A stretch of 64,000 nucleotides of DNA. Origin: Arcobacter sp. LC1 (GTDB lineage: Bacteria > Campylobacterota > Campylobacteria > Campylobacterales > Arcobacteraceae). Under the pieces are notes generated by a model, which was given only the letters and a program-made list of their open reading frames with translations, had not been told where the DNA came from and ran no database searches. The position numbers and the translations under genes were made by a program. The DNA is taken from positions 29,785 to 93,784 of the forward strand of contig JAACJU010000009.1 of assembly GCA_021378565.1 (NCBI GenBank). Direction: 5' to 3'. Shown here in pieces: positions 8,725-16,083 of the stretch (positions are counted from its first letter, which is position 1; each line of letters starts with the position of its first letter).

Positions 8725-9331
8725 CTATTGAGGAATTGCTTTCCAATCACTATTTATATATTTTAATTCATAAAGTTTTATACTAGTATTTACTACAAGT
8801 CCTCCACCACCACCTGTTGTTAAATTTAAACGATATACTTTATAATCTTTACTTGTATCTAGTACCAATGATTTATAATCACTTGCATCAAAATTAGAAT
8901 AACAATTATAAGTAGTAATCTTATTAGAAATAATAGATTTATAATGACAAATCAATGCTTGCTCAATACCTTTGTTTGTTAAAGAAAAAGTAGCTCCATT
9001 ACGAGAATAATGTTTTGGATCCATACCTTCTAAAAAAATAATATTGTCAGTGACGATATCATTTAATTTTTCATCAGGAGCACCAAATCCCAAAAATTCA
9101 GCATTTGTCACATAATAAATATTGTGATCATAAGGAGTTTTCATAGTAATTGTAGCATTAGTTGCTGGAGTCCAATTCAGAATTAAATCCTTATGAGATG
9201 GACTTGTCTTGTTAGAACTATTTAGAACCACACGCTAAAAACCCAAGTGTTAAACTTGTGAAAAATAAAGTAAAAAATAAACTTTTAGTTTTTTTATATT
9301 TTATAGCCTCTTTAAATATTTTTTTTTGCAT
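8725..9331 (-). pseudogene. Frameshifted secreted lipoprotein, paralogue of 10280-10975
   Basis: The open frame visible at 8725-9231 begins only at a GTG with no ribosome site. Reading from an ATG at 9331, preceded by AAGGAAAG, gives a 34-residue lipoprotein signal ending LTLGFLAC-GSK and then a TAG stop at 9218-9220. Removing one base of the TTT at 9221-9223 joins the signal to the 168-residue body as CGSNSSNKTS. The body shows the same landmarks as the protein at 10280-10975: SHKDLILNWTP, FSLTNKG, ALICHYK, a YxC pair and a final WKAIPQ. No family recognised. Either a true frameshift, a variable site or a sequencing error. Confidence 0.75.
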
Positions 9332-9506
9332 CTCTTTCCTTAATTAATAAATAAATAATATGTATTATATAAAAAATACATTTAATATAATGTTAAGAAT
9401 AAGATTTTATATGTTTTAGCCCTAAATATTTGACTTAGACTAGCTAAGAATATATCCAAACCAAAGATAATTTTACTTTTAAGCATAATATTATAAGTCT
9501 TTAAAA

Positions 9507-9512
9507 TATAAT
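9507..9512 (+). promoter_or_regulatory. Candidate -10 element before the MntA-like remnant
   Basis: TATAAT within a 26-base stretch (9492-9518) nearly identical to the FUSC promoter region at 5234-5259. ATG of the remnant follows 34 bases downstream, after AAAAGGA. Confidence 0.5.
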
Positions 9513-9545
9513 CACAAAAAGGGCAGTAAAAGGATTGATTTTTAA

Positions 9546-9828
9546 ATGGATAGATTAGATATTTTAGAAATTCTTAAAAGCAAAAAGGAATTTTACCATT
9601 TAAAAAATTTATATTATTTGGTTCAACCGCTAATGATACAAATAAAAAAAATAGTAAAATAGACATAGCATATATTGAAAATGAAAAATCAAGACTAAAA
9701 TTGAAAATTATTTAAAATTAGAAAATGAGCTTGAAAGTATATTTAATGCTAAAATTGATTTAATTAATTATAAAAAATTCAATCCTCTTATGAAGTTACA
9801 TTCAAAGAAAAATTTTATTTATGTTTAA
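9546..9828 (+). pseudogene. Degenerate MntA-type nucleotidyltransferase antitoxin
   Basis: Starts ATG with an AAAGGA site and reads MDRLDILEILKSKKEFY, then changes frame in an A-rich stretch near 9601-9612. The second frame reads ILFGSTANDTNKKNSKIDIAY, the GSxx...SxIDIA signature of MNT-domain nucleotidyltransferases. A further frame change near 9700-9715 leads to ENELESIFNAKIDLINY and FNPLMKLH...NFIYV-stop, the usual C-terminal pattern of MntA-like proteins. In intact HepT/MntA pairs this enzyme AMPylates and neutralises the HepT toxin. At least two frameshifts make this copy non-functional. Recognition is by motif order; no homology search was possible. Confidence 0.75.
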
Positions 9829-10033
9829 TAGCAAAAATATATTAACTATACTTGAAGCAATAGAAAAAATTTTTATATATTCTAATGATTTTGCAAATAA
9901 ACAATTAAACTTTAATCCATCTTTTCCTTGGGTGAGACTAGCACAGAGATTACCTGTACGAATAAGTATTGATGAAGTTCCAAAAGGCTTTGTTTTAAGA
10001 GCTGGAACAACTTGTACCATAACATTAAAATAA
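9821..10033 (+). pseudogene. HepT N-terminal fragment fused to duplicated adaptor tail
   Basis: A 70-codon open frame. The first 30 residues (NSKNILTILEAIEKIFIYSN) look like the start of a HepT/DUF86 toxin, and its ATG overlaps the end of the MntA-like remnant as in intact toxin-antitoxin pairs. From about 9910 the frame becomes the last 40 residues of the HlyD-type adaptor (FNPSFPWVRLAQRLPVRISIDE onward). The catalytic part of HepT is absent. This is a chimeric scar, not a gene with an obvious function, though it could still be translated. Confidence 0.75.
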
Positions 10034-10108
10034 AAACTTTCTAGACACTTCTTTGACTTCGTAGATTTGGGGCTTTAATCCCTAAGTCTATGAAGTTAAA
10101 AATATATA
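9912..10108 (+). repeat. Direct repeat copy 2 (adaptor tail plus downstream)
   Basis: Second copy of the adaptor 3' end (see 8365-8555), same stop-codon position relative to the downstream convergent gene. The junction with the HepT-like sequence is at about 9910. Confidence 0.85.
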
Positions 10109-10260
10109 TTTTACATAAAATAGTCTAAAAATATCTAAATTAGTTTTGTATTTTCTTGATTTTCTGGATTTTATTGATTTAAATAAGCAGATTAGCTAAG
10201 AATGAATAAAAAAAAATTAATATACTAAAGCGAAATTTTAAAAATCAAAACTTTATTTAC

Positions 10261-10291
10261 TATGTAAACTAAGCTTTGCTTAGTTTACATA
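10261..10291. terminator. Terminator hairpin overlapping the end of the secreted protein gene
   Basis: A 13-base inverted repeat (TATGTAAACTAAG and complement) with a five-base loop. It includes the last codons and stop of the leftward gene at 10280, matching the position of the hairpin at 8685-8716. Confidence 0.75.
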
Positions 10292-10975
10292 AATTTGATG
10301 TTGAATACTCTTCCACTTTTTAGCTGTTTTATCATATTTAGATAAACGCCAACCTTCTTTACTTTCAGCGGCAGATGGTGTTGGATCTTGAATTGTACCA
10401 TTAAACTCTATATAATACATTATATTTCTATTTTTATTTTTATTTTTATTTTTAGAATCAGTAGATAATACTAATGGGATGATCTTATTTAGATTTGGAC
10501 TTTTTATACACGCATAAGTAACTGTCTTTGCACTTTTATCTAAAGCCTTATACAAACAAGTTAATGTTTGCATCTTACCTTTAGCTTTTTGTTCTATAGA
10601 AAATGTTTTTTTTGATTCATTTACTTTAACTTTGTCCTTATTTAAATATTCAATAAAGAAATTAGTTTTAGTAGTATTTTTTATAATGCTAGTAATGCTT
10701 TTACCGGTACCAGAAAAAGCTCCAATTCCTTCTCCATTTTCATACTTACTAGTTGCATAATTCGGTACATATTTGTTGTTTAACATTTTTGTTTTACCTG
10801 ATACAGAAAGCGATAGTTTCGGAGACCATTTAAAAATTAATATTCCTTTACTTGGCTGCATTTCGGAAGTTAAGTTAGTAAGTTTAACATTACCGTAAGC
10901 TAAGGACCCGAGGCTTAAACCTCCAACAAATAAAGTAAAAATTACTTTTTTCAATTTCCCAAATATATTTTTCAT
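10280..10975 (-). CDS. Unrecognised secreted protein with signal peptide
   Basis: A 231-residue protein with a clear Sec signal (KKVIFTLFVGGLSLGSLAYG, about 9-28) and no lipobox cysteine, so probably periplasmic or secreted. The mature part is rich in Lys, Ser and Thr with alternating hydrophobic residues, suggesting beta structure; it has two cysteines (LTCLYK and YACIK) that could pair, and a short KNKNKNKNRN run from a tetranucleotide-like repeat at about 10428-10450. It is a full-length paralogue of the frameshifted gene at 8725-9331. ATCCTT on the plus strand gives an AAGGAT ribosome site seven bases before the ATG. No family recognised. Confidence 0.75.
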   Translation of the reverse strand: MKNIFGKLKKVIFTLFVGGLSLGSLAYGNVKLTNLTSEMQPSKGILIFKWSPKLSLSVSGKTKMLNNKYVPNYATSKYENGEGIGAFSGTGKSITSIIKNTTKTNFFIEYLNKDKVKVNESKKTFSIEQKAKGKMQTLTCLYKALDKSAKTVTYACIKSPNLNKIIPLVLSTDSKNKNKNKNRNIMYYIEFNGTIQDPTPSAAESKEGWRLSKYDKTAKKWKSIQHQIYVN

Positions 10976-11107
10976 CTTTCATCCTTTATAATTAATATAA
11001 AGGAATTATATAATTAATTATATTAATTTAGACTTAATATCTTATAGATTTTACAATTCTATATATCAATTTAAAAAATTAATACTATTTAAACTATTTA
11101 GTAATAT

Positions 11108-11172
11108 TTACAAATTCTTTTTTGATTTTCTTGGCATATGGCTTTAGTCACTAAAACCACAATTTGGAAGAT
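11108..11172 (-). pseudogene. Fragment of an AraC-type regulator 3' end
   Basis: About 65 bases match the end of the AraC-type gene at 11203-11270. Translated on the minus strand they give NCGFSD-stop-SHMPRKSKKNL, the same CGFSDQSHMLRNFKKEF segment with a stop and substitutions. It is the only trace of a second, lost copy. Confidence 0.7.
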
Positions 11173-11202
11173 TAAGCTAGTTTAGAATTTTAGAATTTAA
11201 TG

Positions 11203-11526
11203 CTAAGGAATATAGCCAAATTCTTTTTTGAAGTTTCTTAGCATATGGCTTTGGTCACTGAATCCACAAAGTTGTGAAATCAAAGCCTTGCTTGTTTTGC
11301 TTTCTATAATCATATCTTTTGCTTTGTTCAGTCTTTTTTTTATAATATAGGCATTTATTGTTAATCCAAATTCTTTTTTAAAATGTCTTTGAAGTTTTGA
11401 TTTTTCAATATTTGATATTGAAGATAATTCATCAAGGCTAAGTTTTTCACAATAGTAAGTGTCAAGAAAAGCTACCAATTCATCAAATCTTTTTTCTTCT
11501 TTTATCTTTTGTATTTTGTCTTCCAA
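11203..11526 (-). CDS. Small AraC-family regulator (HTH domain only)
   Basis: One hundred and seven residues forming little more than the two-helix-turn-helix AraC domain: LSLDELSSISNIEKSKLQRHFKKEFG (first HTH, about 29-54) and ISQLCGFSDQSHMLRNFKKEFG (second, about 83-104). The usual ligand-binding domain is missing and the protein stops right after FGYIP, some residues short of the usual C-terminus. The start is TTG at 11526 with AAGGT upstream; an in-frame stop two codons earlier rules out a longer start. May regulate the adjacent secreted protein or efflux genes, or be a decaying remnant. Confidence 0.75.
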   Translation of the reverse strand: MEDKIQKIKEEKRFDELVAFLDTYYCEKLSLDELSSISNIEKSKLQRHFKKEFGLTINAYIIKKRLNKAKDMIIESKTSKALISQLCGFSDQSHMLRNFKKEFGYIP

Positions 11527-11557
11527 ATTGCTTTTACCTTAAGATATTTTGATATTT

Positions 11558-11965
11558 TTAGCTTTTTACTTTTGGTGAATCTTCATATTGACTTTTAAGA
11601 GAAAATAATTGCTTTGCTAATAAAAAATTATGAGTCATTGCTTTCGTATCTTTATTGTCTGATGCGTCATTATATGTATCTTTTAAGGTTTTAGAAGTAT
11701 CATCAAAGAAGTTGTCTATTTTGCCTTTATCATTTGAGAATCGATTTTTTACATCATTTACATTTAAAGAAGAAATATTTTGTCCGTTAAAGTTGGCATC
11801 TTCAAGACTTTTAAGGCCTTTTGTTTTTTTGTGCTCTTCTTCTAGGGTTTTATTTTTAAGCTCGTCTGCAAAAGAAGTATTTTTTGAACTAAGGACTTTT
11901 AATCTTGCAATTGCAAAACTATCATTTGCTATTTTATCTTTAGGTGTAAGTTGATTTATATCCAT
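11558..11965 (-). CDS. Hypothetical soluble protein
   Basis: A 135-residue hydrophilic protein with no signal peptide or membrane segment. It is rich in Asp, Lys, Asn and Ser, with a probable helical N-terminus (SFAIARLKVLSSKNTSFADELKNKTLEEEHKK) and C-terminus (AMTHNFLLAKQLFSLKSQYED). I do not recognise it. It lies 31 bases upstream of the AraC-type gene in the same direction and may share its transcript. Confidence 0.6.
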   Translation of the reverse strand: MDINQLTPKDKIANDSFAIARLKVLSSKNTSFADELKNKTLEEEHKKTKGLKSLEDANFNGQNISSLNVNDVKNRFSNDKGKIDNFFDDTSKTLKDTYNDASDNKDTKAMTHNFLLAKQLFSLKSQYEDSPKVKS

Positions 11966-12064
11966 TCACTAGCCTTTAATTTTAAGTATACAAACTATAC
12001 TAAAAAATTTCTTAAAAAAGCTTAAAATAAGAAATGTTTTATCAATTTAAGCTAAATTTAAGCC

Positions 12065-12097
12065 ATAAAGCAAGAAAAATTCGATTTCTTGCTTTAT
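12065..12097. terminator. Strong terminator downstream of htpG
   Basis: A perfect 13-base stem (ATAAAGCAAGAAA and complement) with a seven-base loop, eight bases past the htpG stop. Its symmetry lets it act in both directions. Confidence 0.85.
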
Positions 12098-12105
12098 ATA
12101 TACAA

Positions 12106-14010
12106 CTAAAGTGCTTTTACAATAAGTTTATTTAATCTTTTTACAAAAGAGCTAGGATCTTCTATCTCTTGCCCTTCACTTAGTCTTGCTTGTTCAAATA
12201 AAACCCAAGAAACATCTTCTATTAATTTTTCATCTTTCGAATTTTGAATTTTTTTGACTATTTCATGCTCTGGGTTAATCTCTAAAATTGGCGCAGATTT
12301 TGGAGCTTCTTGTCCCATAGCTCTCATCATTTGAGCCATTTGAGCCATCTGTGCGTCACCTGAATCTTTAACTACACAAGATGGAGATGAAGCTAGTCTA
12401 TTTGTAGTCTTAACATCTTTTACATTTTCACCTAAAGCTTTTTTGATTTTTTCTATCAAATCTTTAAAATTTTCTTGTATTTTTTTATCTTCTTTTTCAT
12501 CAACTTTAACTTTTGGAGGTTCACAAGCTGTTACATCTTTAAATTCCCATTCTTTATAAGCACCCAAGTTTGGAGCAATAATTTCATCTAGTTCTTTATC
12601 ATCAAGAATCAAAACTTCGATTTTATTTTGTTTATAACTTTCAAGTAAAGGAGAATTTCTAAGTTTACTTTCATTGTCTCCTACAATATAATAAATGGCT
12701 TTTTGCTCAGTATCAGCAGAATTTTTATAAGCTTCTAAAGATGTCATTTTTTTATCTTTATTTGATTTAAATCTTAGTAATTCTAAAATCAGCTCTTTAT
12801 TTGTGAAGTCTTGGTAAGCACCCTCTTTTAAAGGTTTGTTATATTGCTCTATAAATTTTGCATATTTTTCTTCATCTTTACTTAGTTTTTTTATTTCATT
12901 TAGGATTTTTTTAACTGAGCTTTGTTTGATATTTGCTAAGACTCTATTTTCTTGCAAAATTTCTCTACTGACATTTAAAGGAAGGTCCTCACTGTCAATT
13001 ATCCCTTTTACAAATCTTAGATAAGTTGGTAATAGCTCTTTTTCATCATCACTAATAAAAACTCTTTTAACATAAAGTTTAACTCCAGCTTGATAATCAG
13101 CTCTATACATATCCATCGGTGCATTTTGAGGAATATAGAAAAGTGTTGTATATTCACTAACTCCTTCAACTTTTGTATGAATAGTTAAAAGCGGATCATT
13201 TGAATCATGAGAAAGTGATTTATAAAATTCATCATAATCTTTTTTCTTCAAATTAGCCTTGCTTTGCATCCATAAAGCAGTGGCCGCATTTATTTGTTCT
13301 GCTTTTTTTTCTATACTTTTTTTAGGTTCTTTTCCAGCTTTTTTGTCTTCTTCGCTTAGCTCCTCTGTAACTTCTTCAAAATATTTTAGATTGATTGGAT
13401 AAGCTATATGATTTGAGTATTTTTTAACAATATTTTCAATTCTATGTTTAGATACAAATTCTTCAGCTTCTTCATCTTTTAGCTTGATATAAATCACAGT
13501 TCCCAAAGTTGCTTTTAAGCAAGTGCTTAGCTCATATTCTCCCGTTCCGTCACTTGACCATTTATAGGCTTGTTTGCTTCCTACTTTTCTTGTAATTACA
13601 TCAACATGCTTAGCAACCATAAAAACTGAGTAAAATCCTACTCCAAATTGTCCTATAAGGTTTGAATCTTTTTTTGCGTCACCTGTTAGTTTTTCTACAA
13701 AAGATTTAGTTCCAGATTTTGCAATAGTTCCTATTGAAGATATTAATTCTTCTTCATTCATACCTATGCCGTTATCAACTATGCTTATAGATTTATCTTT
13801 TTCGTCAAACATTACATCTATTTCTAGATTTAGCTTTTCTGTTTCTTTTTTGATTTTTTCATCTGTTAATCTTAAATAATTTAGTTTATCAAGCGCATCA
13901 GAGGCATTTGACACTAATTCTCTTATAAAAATTTCTTTATTTGAATATAAAGAGTGTGTCATCAAATGCAATAATTGCCCAACTTCTGTCTGAAATTGAT
14001 GTTTTGCCAT
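12106..14010 (-). CDS. htpG: Molecular chaperone HtpG (Hsp90)
   Basis: Cytosolic ATP-dependent chaperone, 634 residues, the usual bacterial length. GHKL ATPase motifs are clear: ELVSNASDALDKL (31-43), DNGIGM (79-84) and GQFGVGFYS (about 119-127). A middle domain with SREILQENR follows, then a C-terminal dimerisation domain with a methionine-rich AQMAQMMRAM segment. No eukaryotic MEEVD tail. The ATG is preceded by CACAGGAGA. A CIRCE element lies 72 bases upstream, implying HrcA repression and heat induction. Confidence 0.95.
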   Translation of the reverse strand: MAKHQFQTEVGQLLHLMTHSLYSNKEIFIRELVSNASDALDKLNYLRLTDEKIKKETEKLNLEIDVMFDEKDKSISIVDNGIGMNEEELISSIGTIAKSGTKSFVEKLTGDAKKDSNLIGQFGVGFYSVFMVAKHVDVITRKVGSKQAYKWSSDGTGEYELSTCLKATLGTVIYIKLKDEEAEEFVSKHRIENIVKKYSNHIAYPINLKYFEEVTEELSEEDKKAGKEPKKSIEKKAEQINAATALWMQSKANLKKKDYDEFYKSLSHDSNDPLLTIHTKVEGVSEYTTLFYIPQNAPMDMYRADYQAGVKLYVKRVFISDDEKELLPTYLRFVKGIIDSEDLPLNVSREILQENRVLANIKQSSVKKILNEIKKLSKDEEKYAKFIEQYNKPLKEGAYQDFTNKELILELLRFKSNKDKKMTSLEAYKNSADTEQKAIYYIVGDNESKLRNSPLLESYKQNKIEVLILDDKELDEIIAPNLGAYKEWEFKDVTACEPPKVKVDEKEDKKIQENFKDLIEKIKKALGENVKDVKTTNRLASSPSCVVKDSGDAQMAQMAQMMRAMGQEAPKSAPILEINPEHEIVKKIQNSKDEKLIEDVSWVLFEQARLSEGQEIEDPSSFVKRLNKLIVKAL

Positions 14011-14081
14011 ATTAATCTCCTGTGATATTTTTATTATTTTATACTAAACTTTATAAAAGTTGGCTAAAGTTTTAAAATTTT

Positions 14082-14108
14082 TTAGCACTTTTGAAGATTA
14101 AGTGCTAA
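14082..14108. promoter_or_regulatory. CIRCE element (HrcA operator)
   Basis: TTAGCACTT-N9-AAGTGCTAA, an exact inverted repeat with the CIRCE spacing and sequence (consensus TTAGCACTC-N9-GAGTGCTAA, one compensated change in each arm). It lies between the divergent htpG and ciaB genes, 72 bases from htpG and 75 from ciaB, so HrcA may control either or both. Confidence 0.9.
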
Positions 14109-14183
14109 TTTTTAATTTATTTAAGTTTTTTATCACTAATTGGCTAAAATTTCTAAATGAATAAAAAAAGCTAAAGGAATATT

Positions 14184-16082
14184 ATGAATAAAGAAATATT
14201 TTTAGAAGATGCAAAAAAATTATACACTTACCTTGAAGAAGAAAAACACAAAATAAATGAATTGTTTGATTTTCTTGCAAAAGAGCAAAAAGAAAAATTA
14301 GGACTTATTGAGGATTTTAGAAACTTCCTTGAGCTTCCTAGTTTTGATGGGCTTGAACTTGCTTTAATAACCAGATTAGTAAACTTAAGAGCTGATACTT
14401 TGATGCAAGTTTTACAAAAAAATATACAAGATAAAAGTATTGAAAATGAAGCAAAAATCACAGAGCTTGAAGAAAAAGCTTATATTTTTGTAAGAAATTT
14501 TTGGCAAAAAAAGCATAAAGAAACTATATACTATTTAGAAAAAAATAAACTTTTAACACCTTTTTATAGAGAGACAATGAAAGGCACTTATGAAGTTGGA
14601 ATGAAATTTTCGTTTTGGCAAAGTGCTTGGACGAAGCAAATAATAAATACAACTAACCATCAATTAAGTGAAGATTTTAAGCATGATAACAAAAAAATCA
14701 TGGCTTATATAAAATCAAAAGATTTAATGCAAAAAGATGAAAATGGAAATATTGCAGATAGAAGCTATCAAGCATTAATAAAAAATAAAGATGGAGAATA
14801 TGAGGCAAAGCCTTATGTTAAGGCTTTTAAGGGTGAAATTACTGCTATTATTGATGAGCTAGAAATTTTCGTAGATAGATTAATGGAGCTTGAAGATGAA
14901 ATTTATGGGGCTAAGTGGGATTATATTTTATATCTTCAAAATTTAATCAAAGCTCTTGGAGAAGATACAAGCTCAAAACTTATAAAATCTTGGGCTGATG
15001 TTGATAGAGCTTGGATGAAAATAAAAACTCCTTTTCAAATAGGTCACCCTTTGGAATATTATGAAGACCATTTCACAAAAGCAGTAGCACCTGAATGGGA
15101 TTTACGCTTGCAAAATCCTGATGAAGATAAAAATCAAAGACAAAAGTTTTTAAAAAGTGCATTTTGCACAATTTTTCATAGCTTAGAAATGAATGATAAA
15201 TACGAAGAGCATAAAAAAATATTTGATTTTGCTTCTAAAACTTTAGAAAAAGTTTCACTTTTTATTGGTCGCCCTGCTTTGTTTTTTGGCTCAGAATTTA
15301 ATGGATTATTTTCAGCTCAAGTAGTGCCAAATGATGAAAATGTTTCAAAAGAAGAAGGTAAAAAAATATTTGCCTTTGCTGATGAGATTTTACAAGCTAC
15401 TAGAGCAAAGCCATTTTTAAAACTCTCCCTTGAGATTTTTGGACAAGATTTTTTAAGCAAGCAAAGAAAATTTGTATTTCAAGAAACAAAGAAATGGCAT
15501 CAAATTTATGATATTACAACAATAGGACACGAGTACGGACATATTCTTTGGTGTGCCGAGGATTCAAGTGTAGTCATGAATAAGCACGGAAATTATAAAA
15601 ATATTGAAGAGTTTAAAGCAACAACAGGAGGCTTAGTTTCGTTTTTCATATCTTCAAAAGAGCAAGAATTAAAATATGAAGTTTTAAATGATTGTATTGC
15701 TAGGGCTGTGGGGCTAATCTCTTGGATGGAAGTAAAAGAAGTTGAGCCTTATTATTGTGAGGGGCTTATCCACCTTACAGCCTTATTTGAAACTGAGATT
15801 TTAAGCTTTAGAGATAATAAATTAAAAATTATTTTAAACGAAGAAAAATTTGAAAAAATAAAAGCATGGTATATAAAAACTTATTCAAATCTTGCCCTTT
15901 TATATCTTGACAAAAAAGATGCAAATGAGTTTTTAGATATCTATGCCACAAAAGAAGCAAAAAACTTTATGCCAAAAGATTATCAAACAAGAGCATTTGT
16001 TGAGTATTACTATGCAAGATACAAAAAAATTGGACAAGTCTTAGATAAAACTGATAAAAAAGAAAATTATCTAAAGGCTTAA
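14184..16082 (+). CDS. ciaB: Invasion protein CiaB
   Basis: A 632-residue protein matching my memory of the Campylobacter CiaB family, described in C. jejuni as a protein exported through the flagellar apparatus and needed for host cell invasion. No signal peptide. The sequence has a peptidase-like zinc motif HEYGH (449-453) followed 20-odd residues later by EEFKATTGG (Glu about 475), the layout of gluzincin metallopeptidases. The first 130 residues are rich in charged helices. Followed one base later by mutS2. Family assignment is strong; enzymatic activity is inference. Confidence 0.85.
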   Translation: MNKEIFLEDAKKLYTYLEEEKHKINELFDFLAKEQKEKLGLIEDFRNFLELPSFDGLELALITRLVNLRADTLMQVLQKNIQDKSIENEAKITELEEKAYIFVRNFWQKKHKETIYYLEKNKLLTPFYRETMKGTYEVGMKFSFWQSAWTKQIINTTNHQLSEDFKHDNKKIMAYIKSKDLMQKDENGNIADRSYQALIKNKDGEYEAKPYVKAFKGEITAIIDELEIFVDRLMELEDEIYGAKWDYILYLQNLIKALGEDTSSKLIKSWADVDRAWMKIKTPFQIGHPLEYYEDHFTKAVAPEWDLRLQNPDEDKNQRQKFLKSAFCTIFHSLEMNDKYEEHKKIFDFASKTLEKVSLFIGRPALFFGSEFNGLFSAQVVPNDENVSKEEGKKIFAFADEILQATRAKPFLKLSLEIFGQDFLSKQRKFVFQETKKWHQIYDITTIGHEYGHILWCAEDSSVVMNKHGNYKNIEEFKATTGGLVSFFISSKEQELKYEVLNDCIARAVGLISWMEVKEVEPYYCEGLIHLTALFETEILSFRDNKLKIILNEEKFEKIKAWYIKTYSNLALLYLDKKDANEFLDIYATKEAKNFMPKDYQTRAFVEYYYARYKKIGQVLDKTDKKENYLKA

Positions 16083-16083
16083 G

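Noticed and set aside
8725..9231. The 168-codon frame as a stand-alone cytoplasmic protein starting at GTG 9231.
   Set aside because: No ribosome site precedes this GTG, and a full lipoprotein signal with a good ribosome site lies just upstream, one base out of frame. The neighbouring paralogue has a signal peptide in the same position.
9802..10020. A minus-strand frame of 72 codons across the adaptor-tail copy.
   Set aside because: It is the antisense shadow of the duplicated adaptor tail; a matching shadow exists on the first copy at 8297-8500.
8365..10108. The paired repeats as attachment sites of an integrated mobile element.
   Set aside because: No integrase, transposase or phage gene lies between them, and similarity continues into the flanking secreted-protein genes, which fits tandem duplication better.
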